Of a stretch of 64,000 nucleotides of DNA, positions 36,155 to 48,151 are shown one piece after another. The notes below the pieces were generated by a model. It searched no databases, was not told the DNA's origin, and worked only from the letters and a program-made list of their open reading frames with translations. This DNA is from Amphirosellinia nigrospora. Taxonomy: Eukaryota; Ascomycota; Sordariomycetes; Xylariales; Xylariaceae. The stretch is from positions 4,917,058-4,981,057 of the forward strand of contig SCHM01000003.1 of the NCBI GenBank assembly GCA_004123355.1, written 5' to 3'. Each line of letters starts with the position of its first letter. The stretch's first letter is position 1. The translations under genes were made by a program, and so were the position numbers.

Positions 36155-36720
36155 TCATGAGGACTGTATCTCGTGCCCGGCAGTCGCAACATTTAAAATA
36201 TCCTCTTCTAGCCCGCTCACTAGATGGACCTCGATACCGGCGTCCTCCAGCTTCCTCCGACTTGAATTTCCACTGACGAAAGTGTCAGGCTCTTGCACGC
36301 CGATGTAGACAGTTTTGATACGCCTCCCAATAGCCAGGATCCTGTCAACGCAAGGCGTGTTGCCGCTGAGCCTCTGCGAACATGGCTCTACTGTTGTGTA
36401 TAGTGTGATGGCATCGGGTAGAACCTCGCCCAGCCGTGTCCGATGATGGCGTGTTTTTGTGATAGCTTCTCTATGCAACATTGCTCAGCGTGGGTGTTTC
36501 CCGGTAGCTCGAGTGTGTATCCTGTTGCCAGGACTTCGTTTGTTGCTGCGTCCACCATGACAGCACCAACCCGGTAGTTGGTAGGCTTTGGGGGCGATTT
36601 AGTCGCGAGGGAGAGAGCTAGCCTCATATAACCTTCATGATCACCAGGCGTAATTTCTGGGACTGGGTTCTGTGTAGCCTCTGGCATGACATGCAGATTT
36701 TGTGGACAAGCTTTGCCCAT
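36155..36720 (-). CDS. cytidine/deoxycytidylate deaminase-family protein
   Basis: A zinc-dependent deaminase of the CDA fold. The start codon is at 36720-36718 (MGKACPQNL). VGAVMVDAATNEVLATG is followed by THAEQCC, where His and Glu are the zinc ligand and proton shuttle. TTVEPCSQRLSGNTPCVDRI supplies the second zinc site, PC...C. The first motif lies in one frame and the second in another. The switch falls between about 36475 and 36400 and is repaired by one added base, most simply in the A run near 36453. The family includes fungal riboflavin-pathway (DRAP) deaminase relatives as well as cytidine deaminases, and I cannot choose between them. It is divergent from the J-protein gene, 351 bp away. 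Confidence 0.75.
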
Positions 36721-37071
36721 GAAATTGTCCCAATGAATGAAACGTTTTGGGAAGTTACCACGGGATTTGACTGTCTTGTATTGCGTCCGCGCCTAACTCA
36801 ACGTAAGATAGAGGTAGGTACTATACAGGTTGTGCCCCGCGGTAGCTGCCCCGCGATCCAATTTTAGTGATTAATTGCCAAAAACCACTAAACGCGTCTT
36901 AAGCGCGTTCTTAGCATAGGTAAGGTACTTAATTACCTACCTCCAACCTACCTTTAAGTACCTAGACCACCAGGTATCATATCACAGGCGCAAAGTAAAC
37001 CCACGAAAGCGTCGCCACGTCATCTCCTCTACGTAATCGCCAATCCAAAATAACTTACTCGTACAATTATC
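36721..37071. promoter_or_regulatory. divergent intergenic region (deaminase / J-protein)
   Basis: 351 bp separate two divergent start codons. It contains a dense patch of TACCTA/TAGGTA motifs at 36910-36970 (AATTACCTACCTCC and relatives). A shared promoter is inferred from geometry only. Confidence 0.4.
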
Positions 37072-38027
37072 ATGGATGCATCTGATGACCTACTCGACGG
37101 CGAACCGCCCGTCATCGATCCTTATGAGGTACTTGGGCTTGAGCGCACTGCAACAGCGGACCAGGTAAAGTCGGCATATCGAAAGCTTGCGTTGAAGAAT
37201 CATCCAGGTGAGGGAACTACTCGTCGGCCACATTGTGTGATATTTCGAACCGTCTAACAAAGGAGTGATTGGTAGACAAGGTGATTGAGGACCAGAAGCA
37301 GAAAGCACACGAGACCTTCCAATCTATCGCGTTCGCATACGCCGTACTCTCAGACCCCATCCGACGAAAGCGCTACGATGAAACTGGCTCCACCTCGGAA
37401 TCCATTGTCGATTCAGATGGCTTCAGCTGGTCCGATTTTTACCGGGAACAATTCCAAGACGCGATATCAGACAATGCGATCGAAAAGTTCGCGACGCAGT
37501 ACAAAGGCTCTGACGAGGAACGGGACGATATCCTTGTCGCCTACGAAGAACACGAAGGCAATATGGACGCCATCTACGAAACTGTCATGCTTAGTGACGT
37601 GCTCAAAGATGACGGGCGTTTCCGCGAGATAATCGACGACGCTATTGCAAAGAAAGATGTCCCCGCGTTCAAGGCATACACAAGAGAGAGCAAGAAGTCC
37701 CGACAGGCGCGCATCAATGCGGCTAAAAGTGAGGCTACGGAGGCCGAGGAGTATGCGAAGGAGCTGGGAATTCACGACAAGCTTTTCGGCAACAAGAAGG
37801 GGAAAGGAAAGGGGAAGAAGAAGGAATCCTCGGAGAATGACTTGGCGGCGCTCATACGACGCAATCAGCAGGGACGCGAGAGTTTCCTCGACAATCTGGC
37901 AGCAAAGTACAGTGCTGCACCGGCAACCGGGAAGAGGGGCAAGAAGCGTCGTGTAGACGAGACTGAGCCTTCCGAGGAGGCATTTCAAGCCGCCTCGGCC
38001 AGGCTAAAGAAGGGCAAGAAAAAGTAA
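37072..38027 (+). CDS. DNAJC9-type J-domain protein
   Basis: Hsp70 co-chaperone of the DNAJC9 family, whose animal members are nuclear histone chaperone partners. Exons are 37072-37207 and 37276-38027. The 68-nt intron (GTGAGG/TAG) falls inside the codon for the Asp of the HPD motif, which stimulates Hsp70 ATPase. The J domain covers residues ~15-85 ([20 protein letters not shown] to [16 protein letters not shown]). A conserved helical segment follows ([31 protein letters not shown]), and then a Lys-rich tail with several candidate nuclear-localisation stretches ([21 protein letters not shown]). The total of about 295 residues is normal for the family. The frame is intact. Confidence 0.9.
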
Positions 38028-38880
38028 TAGATGCAGGTTTCTACGGTCTTTTGAGTGCGGGTTTGAATCTTAGCGGCGTTTTCGAGAATCGGTATTGAAC
38101 GAGACTACATTCATATTAGGTTTCGCATGCTACGAGGAACGGCTGGTATTTGGCGTTGGGCTTTCGATAAGAGGTGTGCCTGAAATGTTTGTGAGTTTCA
38201 TTAGGACTATTACCTAAGTTAGGTACCTAGGGTAGACTAGGTATACATAGTCTATGCCGGAGAAAGGGACCTTGAGTCACGGGTGGCTGACCAGATACGG
38301 ATACAGTGGATACAGTGGGTCCCTGCGGGACCCACCTAGGGTCACATGATCAGCCCCACCGTGCACACATACAAAATCCCTATAGATAGAATTAGCCGCT
38401 AGATCCTAGATCTAGCTTAGTATCTCTCGATCAATATACAAATGGGACCCCAACTAGGAGCTTTGCCTCTGTAAAGGACACCAATCGTGACACCTTGTCA
38501 GGTATTGAAAAGTCAGGGTAGGGCCACCACACCTAATATGGTATAGCCTGCCCCCCCTTGCAGATCGAGGTACTTAGCCCACCAGTCACCAAATGCCACG
38601 CGTAAAATGCCACGTATTGAAGCTATTCGCGTAGCTTAAAATGAAGGGTTATTTCGTAACTACGGCGTTTTGCCAGACCTACAGACCTACAAACCTACGC
38701 AATAGCTCAGGGCAGGCCACACCTTACAGACGACGAACGTACTCGCGTACGTACTTTATATCAAAATACGTATTACTCTATAGCCCAGATCTGCCGGCAA
38801 ACTAGCTACTCGAAAAAACAGGTCAACAGAGCTTTATTTGCACCCCAAGGCCCACGCAAGCGTAAAGGCCCCCCCCCCTC
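38028..38880. other. gene-free region with a perfect hairpin
   Basis: It contains TACCTAGG motifs (38214-38245) and a perfect inverted repeat, GGGTCCC-TGC-GGGACCC, at 38318-38334, which may be part of an old insertion. The right end blends into the transposase remnant. Confidence 0.45.
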
Positions 38881-39775
38881 ATTAGCCCCGTCAACGAAGC
38901 AGCACTCGTCGAATTCATCACTAGCTCGCGTCAAAATCAACGAATGCTATAGCGTAAAGTAGCCGCGACCTTTAAAAACGGAACCTACGGCAAAAAAGCT
39001 ATTCAAAACGCGTTCGAACGCCTCAGATATCAACGTTACCGCGCCCGATCCAAACTACCCCTTACGGCCAAGCGTATAGCATAGCGAAAAGCCTTCGTAA
39101 ACAAACACAAGCACTAAACCCCCGAACAATAAGCCCAAGTCCTTTAGTCCGACAAATCATAGGTTACTTAAGGCACACACAAAAACCCCTACGTAACCCG
39201 TCTACGGGACAAAAAATACAACAACGACTACGTAACAGATAAAGTCCGAAAAAAAAAAGCTAGATGTTCTAAAGCTGCTTTTCGGAACAAGCGGGCAAAA
39301 GCCCTGCCCTCGTATAAAAAAAAAATAGGGTACAATAACCTCGATCACATATTACAAGCGTATTATACCCTTCGTCGAAAGTTAAATTTAATATACGCGA
39401 TTTCAAAGCTACGAACACGTATTTATACAGAACAACCCATCACACGCCGCGGCAAATACCGTAGCTAAATTCGAGGCTCGCAGGGTCTATATAATCGAGT
39501 AGCCTGCTTTTTCGCCAGATCTCAACCCTATAAAAACCGTATAGAATCGTATAAAAAACTAGTTTAACGTACACTACGGCCATATACGGGAGCCTTCGTA
39601 CGACCAATTACGCGTATAAGTAAAAAAAACGTAGGACTCTACCAGAAAAATAGCTTCGAAACCTACTTGCAAGCTTAAGCCAGCGCTACCAAAAAGTCTA
39701 CAATGCAAATAGCGGGCACTCGAAGCACTAAATAAACACGTAGCCGTCGAATTCACATACAAATTGCCTGTGTAC
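38881..39775 (+). pseudogene. Tc1/mariner transposase, inactivated by RIP
   Basis: One plus-strand frame reads as a Tc1-like DDE transposase through many stops. FKNGTYGKKAIQNAFERL is the helix-turn-helix part. TPEQ-AQVL-SDKS-VT-GTH has stops (TAA/TAG) where the family has Trp. SHAAANTVAKFEARRVY then PAFSPDLNPI-TV-NRIK is the DDE_3 C-terminal motif, again with TAG for Trp. At least seven Trp codons are lost as TGG to TAG or TAA, the change RIP makes at CpA on the other strand. No frameshift was needed over nearly 900 bp, so the copy died by transitions. I could not find convincing terminal inverted repeats. Confidence 0.85.
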
Positions 39776-39877
39776 ATAACTTTGGAGGGGCCTGACAGGA
39801 TGACCTATACCCTTGAGATCTACATGACCAATGCCCCGATTGGGAGGGATTTATGGACCCGATCTACAACGCTAAAT

Positions 39878-40976
39878 ACTTAGTACTGGTCGGCTAATCT
39901 AAACTGCCCCACTTAGTTAAATTAAAATTATGCTTATATTTAATTAAATAATATTAAAATATATTAAATCGATTTTTAATCGATTATTAATCGATTAAAA
40001 TTTAAATAAATATTATTATAATAAATTTATAATAAAAAATAATTTTAAATTTAAAAAAAAGTTTTAAAATATTTATATATTATATAGTTAAATAATTAAA
40101 TATAAATTAATTTTTAATTAATTAATAATCGATTAATAATCTTATTATTTAAATAAATATTATTATAATAAATAAATAATAATAATAATAATATTTAAAT
40201 TTTTTTAAATATGACACAGATTACAGAGGGTATGCTGGAATCTATGTCATATTGTGTGGTCATGTGTGTAAGTGGTGGTGGTGGTGGCCGGAGGCCACTG
40301 CCACGGATCTATATACACAAGGTGGGTCCCACGTGGGGTCACGTGGGGTCACGTGGGCCCCTGCCCACGAGCCACAGCCCCGGGGTCCCACTAGCCACGC
40401 AGTGGCTAGTGCCCCCGTACGTGACTGTGTCAAAATATTAATAATTATATAATTAAATAATTAAATATTACTTAATTTTTAATCGATTATTAATCGATTA
40501 AAAATCGATCTAATTTTTAATATTATTTTATTAAATAATAACTATAGTTTTATTATTTTTAAATATATATTTATAATTATATTATATTATTATAAAATTA
40601 GTTTTAATTAATTATTAATCGATTAATAATCGATTACTATTTAAATATTATTTATTATTAAAAGTATAAAAATAAATAAAATATAATTTTTTTATTTTAA
40701 ATATATATATATATATATTATATTATTATAAAATTAATTTTTAATTAATTATTAATCGATTAATAATCGATTAAATTTTACAACTTTTTATATAATTATT
40801 TAAAGAATAATATTTTATAAATAAAATTAAAAAAAAAACATTTAACTTATAATTTTTATTATTATAATCGATTCTTAATCGATTTTAAATCGATTAGCTA
40901 TTAGATAAACCCTTGACTGGTCGGGTGGGTCTTTTTCCTGGGTTCTGATTGGCCAGACCCACTTAGTACTGGTCGG
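39878..40976. repeat. AT-rich block with ATCGAT repeats between 16-bp direct repeats
   Basis: ACTTAGTACTGGTCGG is present at 39878-39893 and 40961-40976. Between them is nearly pure AT sequence in which almost all remaining G/C sits in ATCGAT palindromes, about 14 copies grouped in twos or threes 12 bp apart. A stretch of about 50 bp ending in TTAATCGATTAATAATCGAT recurs at about 40585 and 40721 (period near 136 bp). This suggests a RIP-eroded tandem repeat. Confidence 0.7.
40211..40433. mobile_element. 222-bp MITE-like insert in the AT-rich block
   Basis: GC-rich DNA with sharp borders inside AT-rich sequence. The ends carry TGACACAG (40212-40219) and CTGTGTCA (40425-40432). The inside has three CACGTG palindromes at 10-bp spacing (CACGTGGGGTCACGTGGGGT) and a perfect hairpin ACTAGCCAC-GCA-GTGGCTAGT. 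There is no coding potential. The non-autonomous element class is inferred only from size and inverted ends. Confidence 0.5.
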
Positions 40977-41284
40977 GTGGGGGCAAGGTCAACTGGTCAT
41001 CTCGTGCAACTACTCCTTTGGTGTGGGGTCCACTGGCTAGTGCAGACCGGGGGTGCATAGCCCACAATACCTGACTAGGAACCTAAAACAGGGGGTTCAA
41101 CCAGTAAGTAAGGTGCGGGGCCGAGGTTACTCCATTTTGGGCATCTTTAAGCATGTCGCGCCCGTCGCGTTGCTTAGGGTCAGCTCCCATTCTACCTATA
41201 CCATAACCATGTTGACCTATTTTTGAGACGAGACCGCCCTTCTGGAAGTATTGCTTTTCCAAGCACCGCCGCCTACAAAATGCG

Positions 41285-42088
41285 ATGACAACTGCTGATA
41301 CACTGATTTATTATCCCCAATACTGTTTCCACCTATCGCCCACCGTCACGGAGTGGTGTCCTCTACGCGCAATCGACATTGCAGCTCTCGGGTGTCGGCC
41401 GGGCTTTCAAGGTTAGTGGAGATGATATGAACTGTCGCGCCCTCTCGGAAGATCTAGGCCTAATCGTTTGATTCTATGTAGAAACGATGTCTTTTTCTAT
41501 CAAAATCACCCCATCAAATGGGTCCGAATCACAGGGGTTGTAGTCGCAGTTGATGAATATTATGGCCGCCGGGTCTACACCGTTGATGACAGCACTGGGC
41601 ATTGCATCGAATGCACCCTGGCGACTTCTACCGCAACTGGCGACAAGGCTAACAACCATAAAGCCGAGTCTCAAATCGCTCACACGAAAGCTGCCATCGA
41701 GACGAGAACAACAGACGACATCGATGTTGGCATGGTCCTCGATGTCAAGGGGTATCTGAAGCTCTTCCGAGGTCAAAAACAGATCAGTATTCATAAGGCG
41801 ACACGGGTGCTGTCTACAAGCCAAGAAGTCCTTTTTTGGGATAAGATTCGGAACTTCCGCCGCGACATCCTGAGCCATCCGTGGGAACTGACAGACAAAG
41901 AGATACGAAGGTGCCGGAAGTTGCAGCAGGTCGAGGCTGCCGATCTTGAAAAGAAGAAGAGGAAGAGAGCCAAGGGACATGCTAAAGGAGTTGGTGAGGT
42001 CAAGGAAAGCGACACAGGAAAGACACAAGCGCCTGGGGCTACCAGGGGCCGGGAAATAGCATCAGTGACACCGCGATTAAGGCTGTGA
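41285..42088 (+). CDS. STN1: Stn1, OB-fold subunit of the CST telomere-capping complex
   Basis: Binds telomeric single-stranded DNA with Ten1 and, where present, Cdc13/Ctc1, and regulates telomere end fill-in. Exon 1 (41285-41411) reads YYPQYCFHLSPTVTEWCPLR, the Stn1 N-terminal signature. After an intron with donor GTTAGT and acceptor TAG (about 41412-41467) come NDVFFYQNHPIKWVRITGVV, then VDEYYGRRVYTVDDSTGHCIEC, the OB fold. A basic Lys/Arg-rich tail follows after about residue 190. The splice phase is off by one base, so either the exon border is slightly different or one A is missing at 41467-41469. The short protein, without the C-terminal winged helices of yeast Stn1, fits filamentous fungi. 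Confidence 0.85.
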
Positions 42089-43297
42089 GGGCGCAACGTA
42101 CTGCGAGAGTGGAGGTTTTGAGATCGAGGGCTGGCGAAGGGAATAAGTATGACGCCTTGGGGTTATGATACTGCTTAGCCTCCCGGCATCACGACCATGA
42201 GGTCAACCCAGGAAGCCGAATGTTCGTATCCTGAAGTTATACAAAGGCACGATATTCCGCGCTGCTTACCTAAGTATGCACAATGCAGAGCTGTTGAGGG
42301 TTTTAGTATCTGAATGATTCGGGTAACACATCACCTCCCCGCTTGTCAAAAGAGGATGATAATGGATGTTTGATCATGGGACTATTGCGTCCGTGATATC
42401 ATTAACAACTCATTACAACCACACAAACATCGATTCTCAGTCAAGATAGGGAGCAATACGTCATGTTATTTACTTTTCAATTTACTCCTACCCTGGTACA
42501 TATTTACCTGGGCAGGTAAGCAGGCTTTGAACGTCTTACTCTAAGACAGTTATGAGGGCAAGTACGACGCTACACAAGGAGATCCTCCTTGCTACCTAAG
42601 GTTTACTAATACAGCAACTTACTTCCGTAAAACACTACTCAGTACACGGTCTTAGACCATCCGTTGAACGACATTCAGCCTTCACCTAGATATATGTTTA
42701 TAACATATCACTAAGTTTCTATCGCTTCTCTGATGCCGGTCGACTAACCCTAGGTTCCTACAAATCATATATTACCATGAACAATATTCTCATCACCGTC
42801 CTTCTCGACCTCTGATTTGTTTCCTATCTAGTTTCTTCTAGCCCACATATATCGTGTTCTCCGCATTCCGGCACAAAGCTGAAGATTTGCGCTCGCTACG
42901 CATTATCCAGGTGTTAGGTAGAGAATTTCAGTTTTAATTCAAGACACTTCATTCCTACAACTGAGTCCAGACCTGGTCGTTACCACGGCTTCAGCAGGGC
43001 AACTATGTCATCACCTAGCATACAAAATTCATTCCCAGAGATCAACTAGACTATATGATGTTGTCCCCCGGGATTTATATACAAGTGTACCGACAGAGTC
43101 TCGTCCCATGTTACAAATTTGGACCTCATGTTTTTTACTTTGATTTTACATCAGCAATATTACGAAAGCCTGGCGCATAATATGACATCAAACAGCATTT
43201 GACGTGTCGCGACTCGTCAAATCAATGGCAATTATATAGAATAAACTTCTGTTTTACACAACAACTTTCCCCTGCAAGGGAATTTCTTACTGTCATC
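42089..43297. other. 1.2-kb gene-free region
   Basis: No supported ORF. It spans the 3' flank of Stn1 and the promoter of the glucanase gene. Confidence 0.45.
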
Positions 43298-46121
43298 ATG
43301 TTGTTATTTTGGATACTAACCATTTTTCAAGCTAGACCCGTACGATCGATCCCGTTTGAGCCTTCAGTCAGTAAACAGGCGGTAATCTCTTGTTCCACCG
43401 CGCCAACATCGCAAAATCGACATCTAGAAGGATACCCGTCCGCCTTAGCAACTAAAAACCCTCATAGTGAGAGGTATAAACCCGTCATCACAATCACAGC
43501 ATCTTCAGCCATCATACAGATACCACCCCCTGCATCTGATACGGAGCCGAATACAACCGGATTCGTGGTTACGAGCCTAGAGACTAACGGTAGAGTGAAT
43601 ACGATTCCTCTCTTAACGAATTCGATTCCGAGTCTGACGACACAAATCGCACCTACTGAGCCCGTATCCGAAATGCCAACTGAGCCGACCGAACCAACCA
43701 ATGCTGCGTCGCCTAATATCTTTGGATCCCCTATCGCAACTACCAAACCATCATCAGTGTTCGAGGAGCAGAAAGACCATCCCGTACCCCGGCTTGGGAT
43801 AGGGGGTTCGGGCCCCTATGGCACCAACAAGTTCTATGCCAATTTCTTCCTTGGTAATCAAAACTCACCCTCATATGTACATCCGTATTCCTTAGCATGG
43901 TCCAAAGGTCAGGGGTCTACGTCTAGCTGGGGAATGTCGATCTCACATACTGAGGCAAGTCAAAGAGTTTACGGGATGTGCAGCCTGAGACGGGGGCTGC
44001 GAAATACTTTCTAAATCCTATTGGGATACAGTCTCTGTGTTTGTCTGCATCAGAGCTTAACTCCAGTACTGCCCTCACGACGGAGAGCCTCAGTTCTCAT
44101 TCTGCTAACGTCAACCTCCACATTGATGCGAACGCTAAACCACTTGTCACCTTTCCCATAGTGCAGGGTATGGGGCTCGTGACAGCAGTATACGAAGGTG
44201 GCACGCCCGTTATAGAGACCGGTGTATTCTTTAAAAAGGTCACAAGATCAACCAAGGGTCCTCGAGAAGGTATCACCAAGTACACTATATATCTTGAAGA
44301 CGGCAAAGTTTGGCACGTATATGGGTATTCAGAGAAGGGTGACCCTTTCGACTTGACGGTAATCAGCAACCGTGTGGCAAAAGCTGGGAAGCCTTACAAT
44401 GGAATTGTTCAGATTGCAAAAGATCCTGGCGACGCAGAGTCTATAATTGATGCAGCAAGCGGTGCATACCCTGTGGGAATGGTACTATCTGGCACGGCGT
44501 CAGGGTCTAAAGGCACATACACCTTCGCATTCCAAAAGGCTGGCCTCCCTGATGTCAAACTATTGATGTACGCTTTGCCACATCACTACGAGTCTTTCGA
44601 TGATGCCACTGCCAAGGCAACATCCACGGCCAAATTGCAAACCACAACAAAGGGCATGGCAAAGGCCGTAGTTGCGGACTCATGGACGATGGCTGAGCCG
44701 AACATGCCCATCTCTATGGGGTTTGCCCCTTGGGATCCGGTGCAAGGCCCGAAACAAATACTCTCTGACGATGCAATCAAGACGATCACGCCTGTCGCAT
44801 TAAAGGAGCTGTCCCAAAACGTGGATAAACAGGCGAATCAGGATTCAATGTACTTTAGCGGAAAGGTATACTGACCTGGATCTCCGAGAGGCCTTGACAT
44901 AATGCTAACAACAACTCTGCATTTTCAGGCTTTAGCGAAGTTTGCTGGACTTTGTTTTACTGCGACGAACTTGCTCAAAAACCAGAAACTGGCCGAAAGC
45001 GGGTTGACTGACTTAAAAACAGCGTTCAAACGGTTCACCTCCAATAAGCAGCAGTTCCCCCTTTACTACGAATGTGAGTGATTGACATGAGACTCAACTA
45101 TAGAATGAGCCTGACGTTTTGAAGCTGCCTGGGGCGGACTCGTCTCTTCCGCCTCGTACAAGACAGGTCAAAACGGCGCCGACTTCGGTAACACGTATTA
45201 TAACGATCATCATTTTCACTACGGTTACTTCATCTACGCGGCGGCCATCATAGGATATCTCGATCCTTCTTGGCTATCGCTAGAGAACGTTGACTATATC
45301 AACACCATGGTGAGAGATATATCGAACCCCTCCGTATTCGACAAGTACTTCCCCGTATCACGAAACTTCGATTGGTATCATGGCCATAGCTGGGCTCACG
45401 GATTATACGAGACCCTTGATGGGAAGGTATGTAGACGACCGATGCTTCATTGATGAAGCAAGCTAAAATTATGGAACAGGATCAAGAGTCAAGCTCAGAA
45501 GACGCCATGGCGGCCTACGCTATCAAAATGTGGGGAAGAACTATCAAAGACGCGAATATGGAGGCGCGGTAAGGCTGATATCCATTTTTGTAATGGCTTC
45601 ACTGACAACAGCCGGACTTGTCAACAGCGGCAACCTGATGCTTTCGGTGATCACACGGTCTCTCAATCAATATTACCTCTACACGGAGAAGAACAACGTG
45701 CAGCCAGCGAACTACATAGGCAACAGGGTAGCCGGAATCCTGTTCGAGAACAAATGCGATCACACGACATATTTCGGCTCCAACATCGAGTACGTGCAAG
45801 GCATCCACATGCTGCCCTTGCTGCCGAGCACCAAGTTCACGCGGCCGGCCGAGTTTGTCAAGCAGGAGTGGGCTACGTACTTCGACAAGGGACGAGCTGA
45901 CAAGGTCGAGGGCGGCTGGAAGGGCATCCTGTATGGGAACTTGTCTACGATTGATCCGAAGACGGCGTGGATGTTCTTTACTAGCACAGACTTTGATCCA
46001 TCGTGGCTCGATGGCGGCACCTCGCTCACTTGGTATCAGACATATTGTGCTGGTAAGTTGTAACTATTACTTACTGAATGTCTAAATAACCTTGCTAACG
46101 ATATGGGTAGCTTTCATGTGA
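43298..46121 (+). CDS. GH81 endo-1,3-beta-glucanase (Eng1/Eng2-like)
   Basis: Hydrolyses 1,3-beta-glucan, usually in cell separation or wall remodelling. The start at 43298 gives a hydrophobic signal-like N-terminus (MLLFWILTIFQARPVRS). A Ser/Thr/Pro-rich stretch of about 140 residues comes before the GH81 domain (GPYGTNKFYANFFLGNQ; HPYSLAWSKG). Catalytic-region motifs DFGNTYYNDHHFHYGYFIY, FDWYHGHSWAHG and DQESSSEDAMAAYA are intact, followed by GILFENKCDHTTYFG. Introns begin near 44872 (GTATAC), 45074 (GTGAGT), 45427 (GTATGT), 45571 (GTAAGG) and 46051 (GTAAGT, with a GCTAAC branch site near 46094). One frameshift at about 43968-43971 (GGG, where GGGG restores frame) joins the stalk side to the domain. 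If the last intron is not removed, the protein ends at 46063 as CAGKL. Confidence 0.92.
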
Positions 46122-48151
46122 TGGGCTTTTCGTCAACCCACGGTAGATTTTTGCTTTTCCATTGGCGCCGTTTATCTGTTTTAGGTGAAGAGAACATGTC
46201 ACGACTGGATAAGACGGAACCGAAATGGCCTGGTTTGTCTGGTTTTGTAAATTGAACAACTCTCAGCACATGGATGTATAAACTAGAAAGCGATTAGAAT
46301 CAGCACTCTTTTTCTTTCCTCTAAACTTTTTAAAATAGAACCTACAAACAATACATGATCGCATTACTTTTTAAGTACCTGTTACCATGAACTAGCCCAT
46401 GGGGAAGACTGTTTAAGAACGATTTGACAGCAGCCTCACCTACTTGCGCCAGACAAGATACTATGTAGATACAATGATAACGCTTCATTCAATTGGTCCT
46501 CTCCACAGATGACGTCGCGGTTCGGCTTAGTTCTAGATTGCCTTGGCAGGCTTGGGGCAGAACTCTCTAATTAAGAGACTATGTACACATACTTCTCATT
46601 CGAGTTAAATGCAGCAACAAAAGCTAGCGAAAATTTAAATGTTGAAGTTTATTCGAAGCTACTTTGTTCCCTTTTTTTTTCTTATCTTTTCTTGGTCGTA
46701 TTTGTGTTAGTAAACTTAAGAGGTTTGTGGGGGGCGTTATATGTACTTTAGGTCTACATATACTCTTTAGAGATACCTATTGTTTATCGATAGAGTATGT
46801 ACTGCGCGCTTACTCAAACAGCAATGCGACGCACACCAATCCAATTGCGGTCCGTGTGCCGCCAAGATGCGTAAGTACCGAAGTAGCTGGAGGCCTCTTT
46901 CCTGTGCACAGCCACTCTTGGCAGGATTGTGCATATTCAACAAAGTTCATCGTGAATGGAGGGATGCAGTGTGATATATACAAAGTGCATTTTGTGAGTG
47001 ATCACTCGTCTCCAAGTAGGTGGTCGAGCAGGGGTTATAGATACCGCATTGAAATCCATTAACGTTAACATGGAGACATATACTAAGTAACTACCTACCT
47101 ATACGTACCTGAGGTAGTTGGGGGCCACACTTGCGATCGGCGTCAGTACCTTACCTCATGTGGATCAGGGGCCCAAGCTCAAGCTCAAGCTACCCTGTGC
47201 CTAGTATGTTGATTGCGAGGTAGGAGTTTGGAAACGTGAAAGGGGGATGTACTACCTAGTATGTACCTAGCCTAGTGGGTTCAGCTTACCAGCAGTAGCC
47301 CAGCTGCAACTTGCTGGTACAATCGCTATAAGTGGATCTCTCGTCGTCCTTCGTCACTGACGACATCATTGTACTTGTTTCCCTAGCTTTTTGCCAGAAT
47401 GACTCGCTTCTGTTGTCCATCCGCTTTTGACTCAACTTTTTCAGCGCGTCGCCAAGTGTATACAACGTGAAATTTGTTTATGAATTGGCTACATTACACC
47501 GGCAACAGACAAAGTATTTTCCCTCGGCAGGTTGTACATACAACACCACATAAGCCGCGCGGTCAGTCGGCTCTCCCAAACCTACCTATAACCTTCCCGG
47601 TGCCCTGATCCCCTCGCGATTTCACACACAGCTCTTGGCCCGCTAACTGGAATTTTTATTACATGCCCGCCTTCTATTTTACTTTCGGCTGACATTAGAC
47701 AAGACAGTCCAAGACTCTAAGCCAGCCCCCAAGACTCCGGCTGTGAAGCCTGTCCTTACGAACCCTGAAAGGGCATTGTGCTTCCCAGGTATCATCTACG
47801 AGCCATGGCTAATAGTAAGTACCTTGACCGTAGACGTGATAAGCTTTAAGTCTTATTCATTAGCACATGTGCAATTTGCGACCTCCGTCCATCCAGCACT
47901 GCCCGGTTTGGCGGTCCATGAGTTGTCGTTACTTTTCTTCCTTTCCCTTTTCAATACACTCTTTGTCTACGTTATCAATTTCCCGTCCTTTCAGCTTGTC
48001 CACCTCCCAATTCTCCGCCGAGCATGGTGCAACTCGCTGCCATCCAACAACGCTGTATTGCCAATTCCACCGGCGTCTGTATGGTCTGCTAATTACGATA
48101 TGCGATGGCTCGCGAAATAGCTCTTCCGAGTTTTCAGATGCAAATGCGTAA
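46122..48151. other. 2-kb gene-free or 5'-uncertain region
   Basis: 46122-47700 has no supported ORF; TACCTA/TAGGTA motifs recur at 47085-47110 and 47250-47275. From about 47740 the plus strand may contain the unresolved first exon(s) of the antiporter gene: a frame reading SSSEFSDANA runs directly into it, separated only by a TAA at 48149-48151. Confidence 0.4.
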
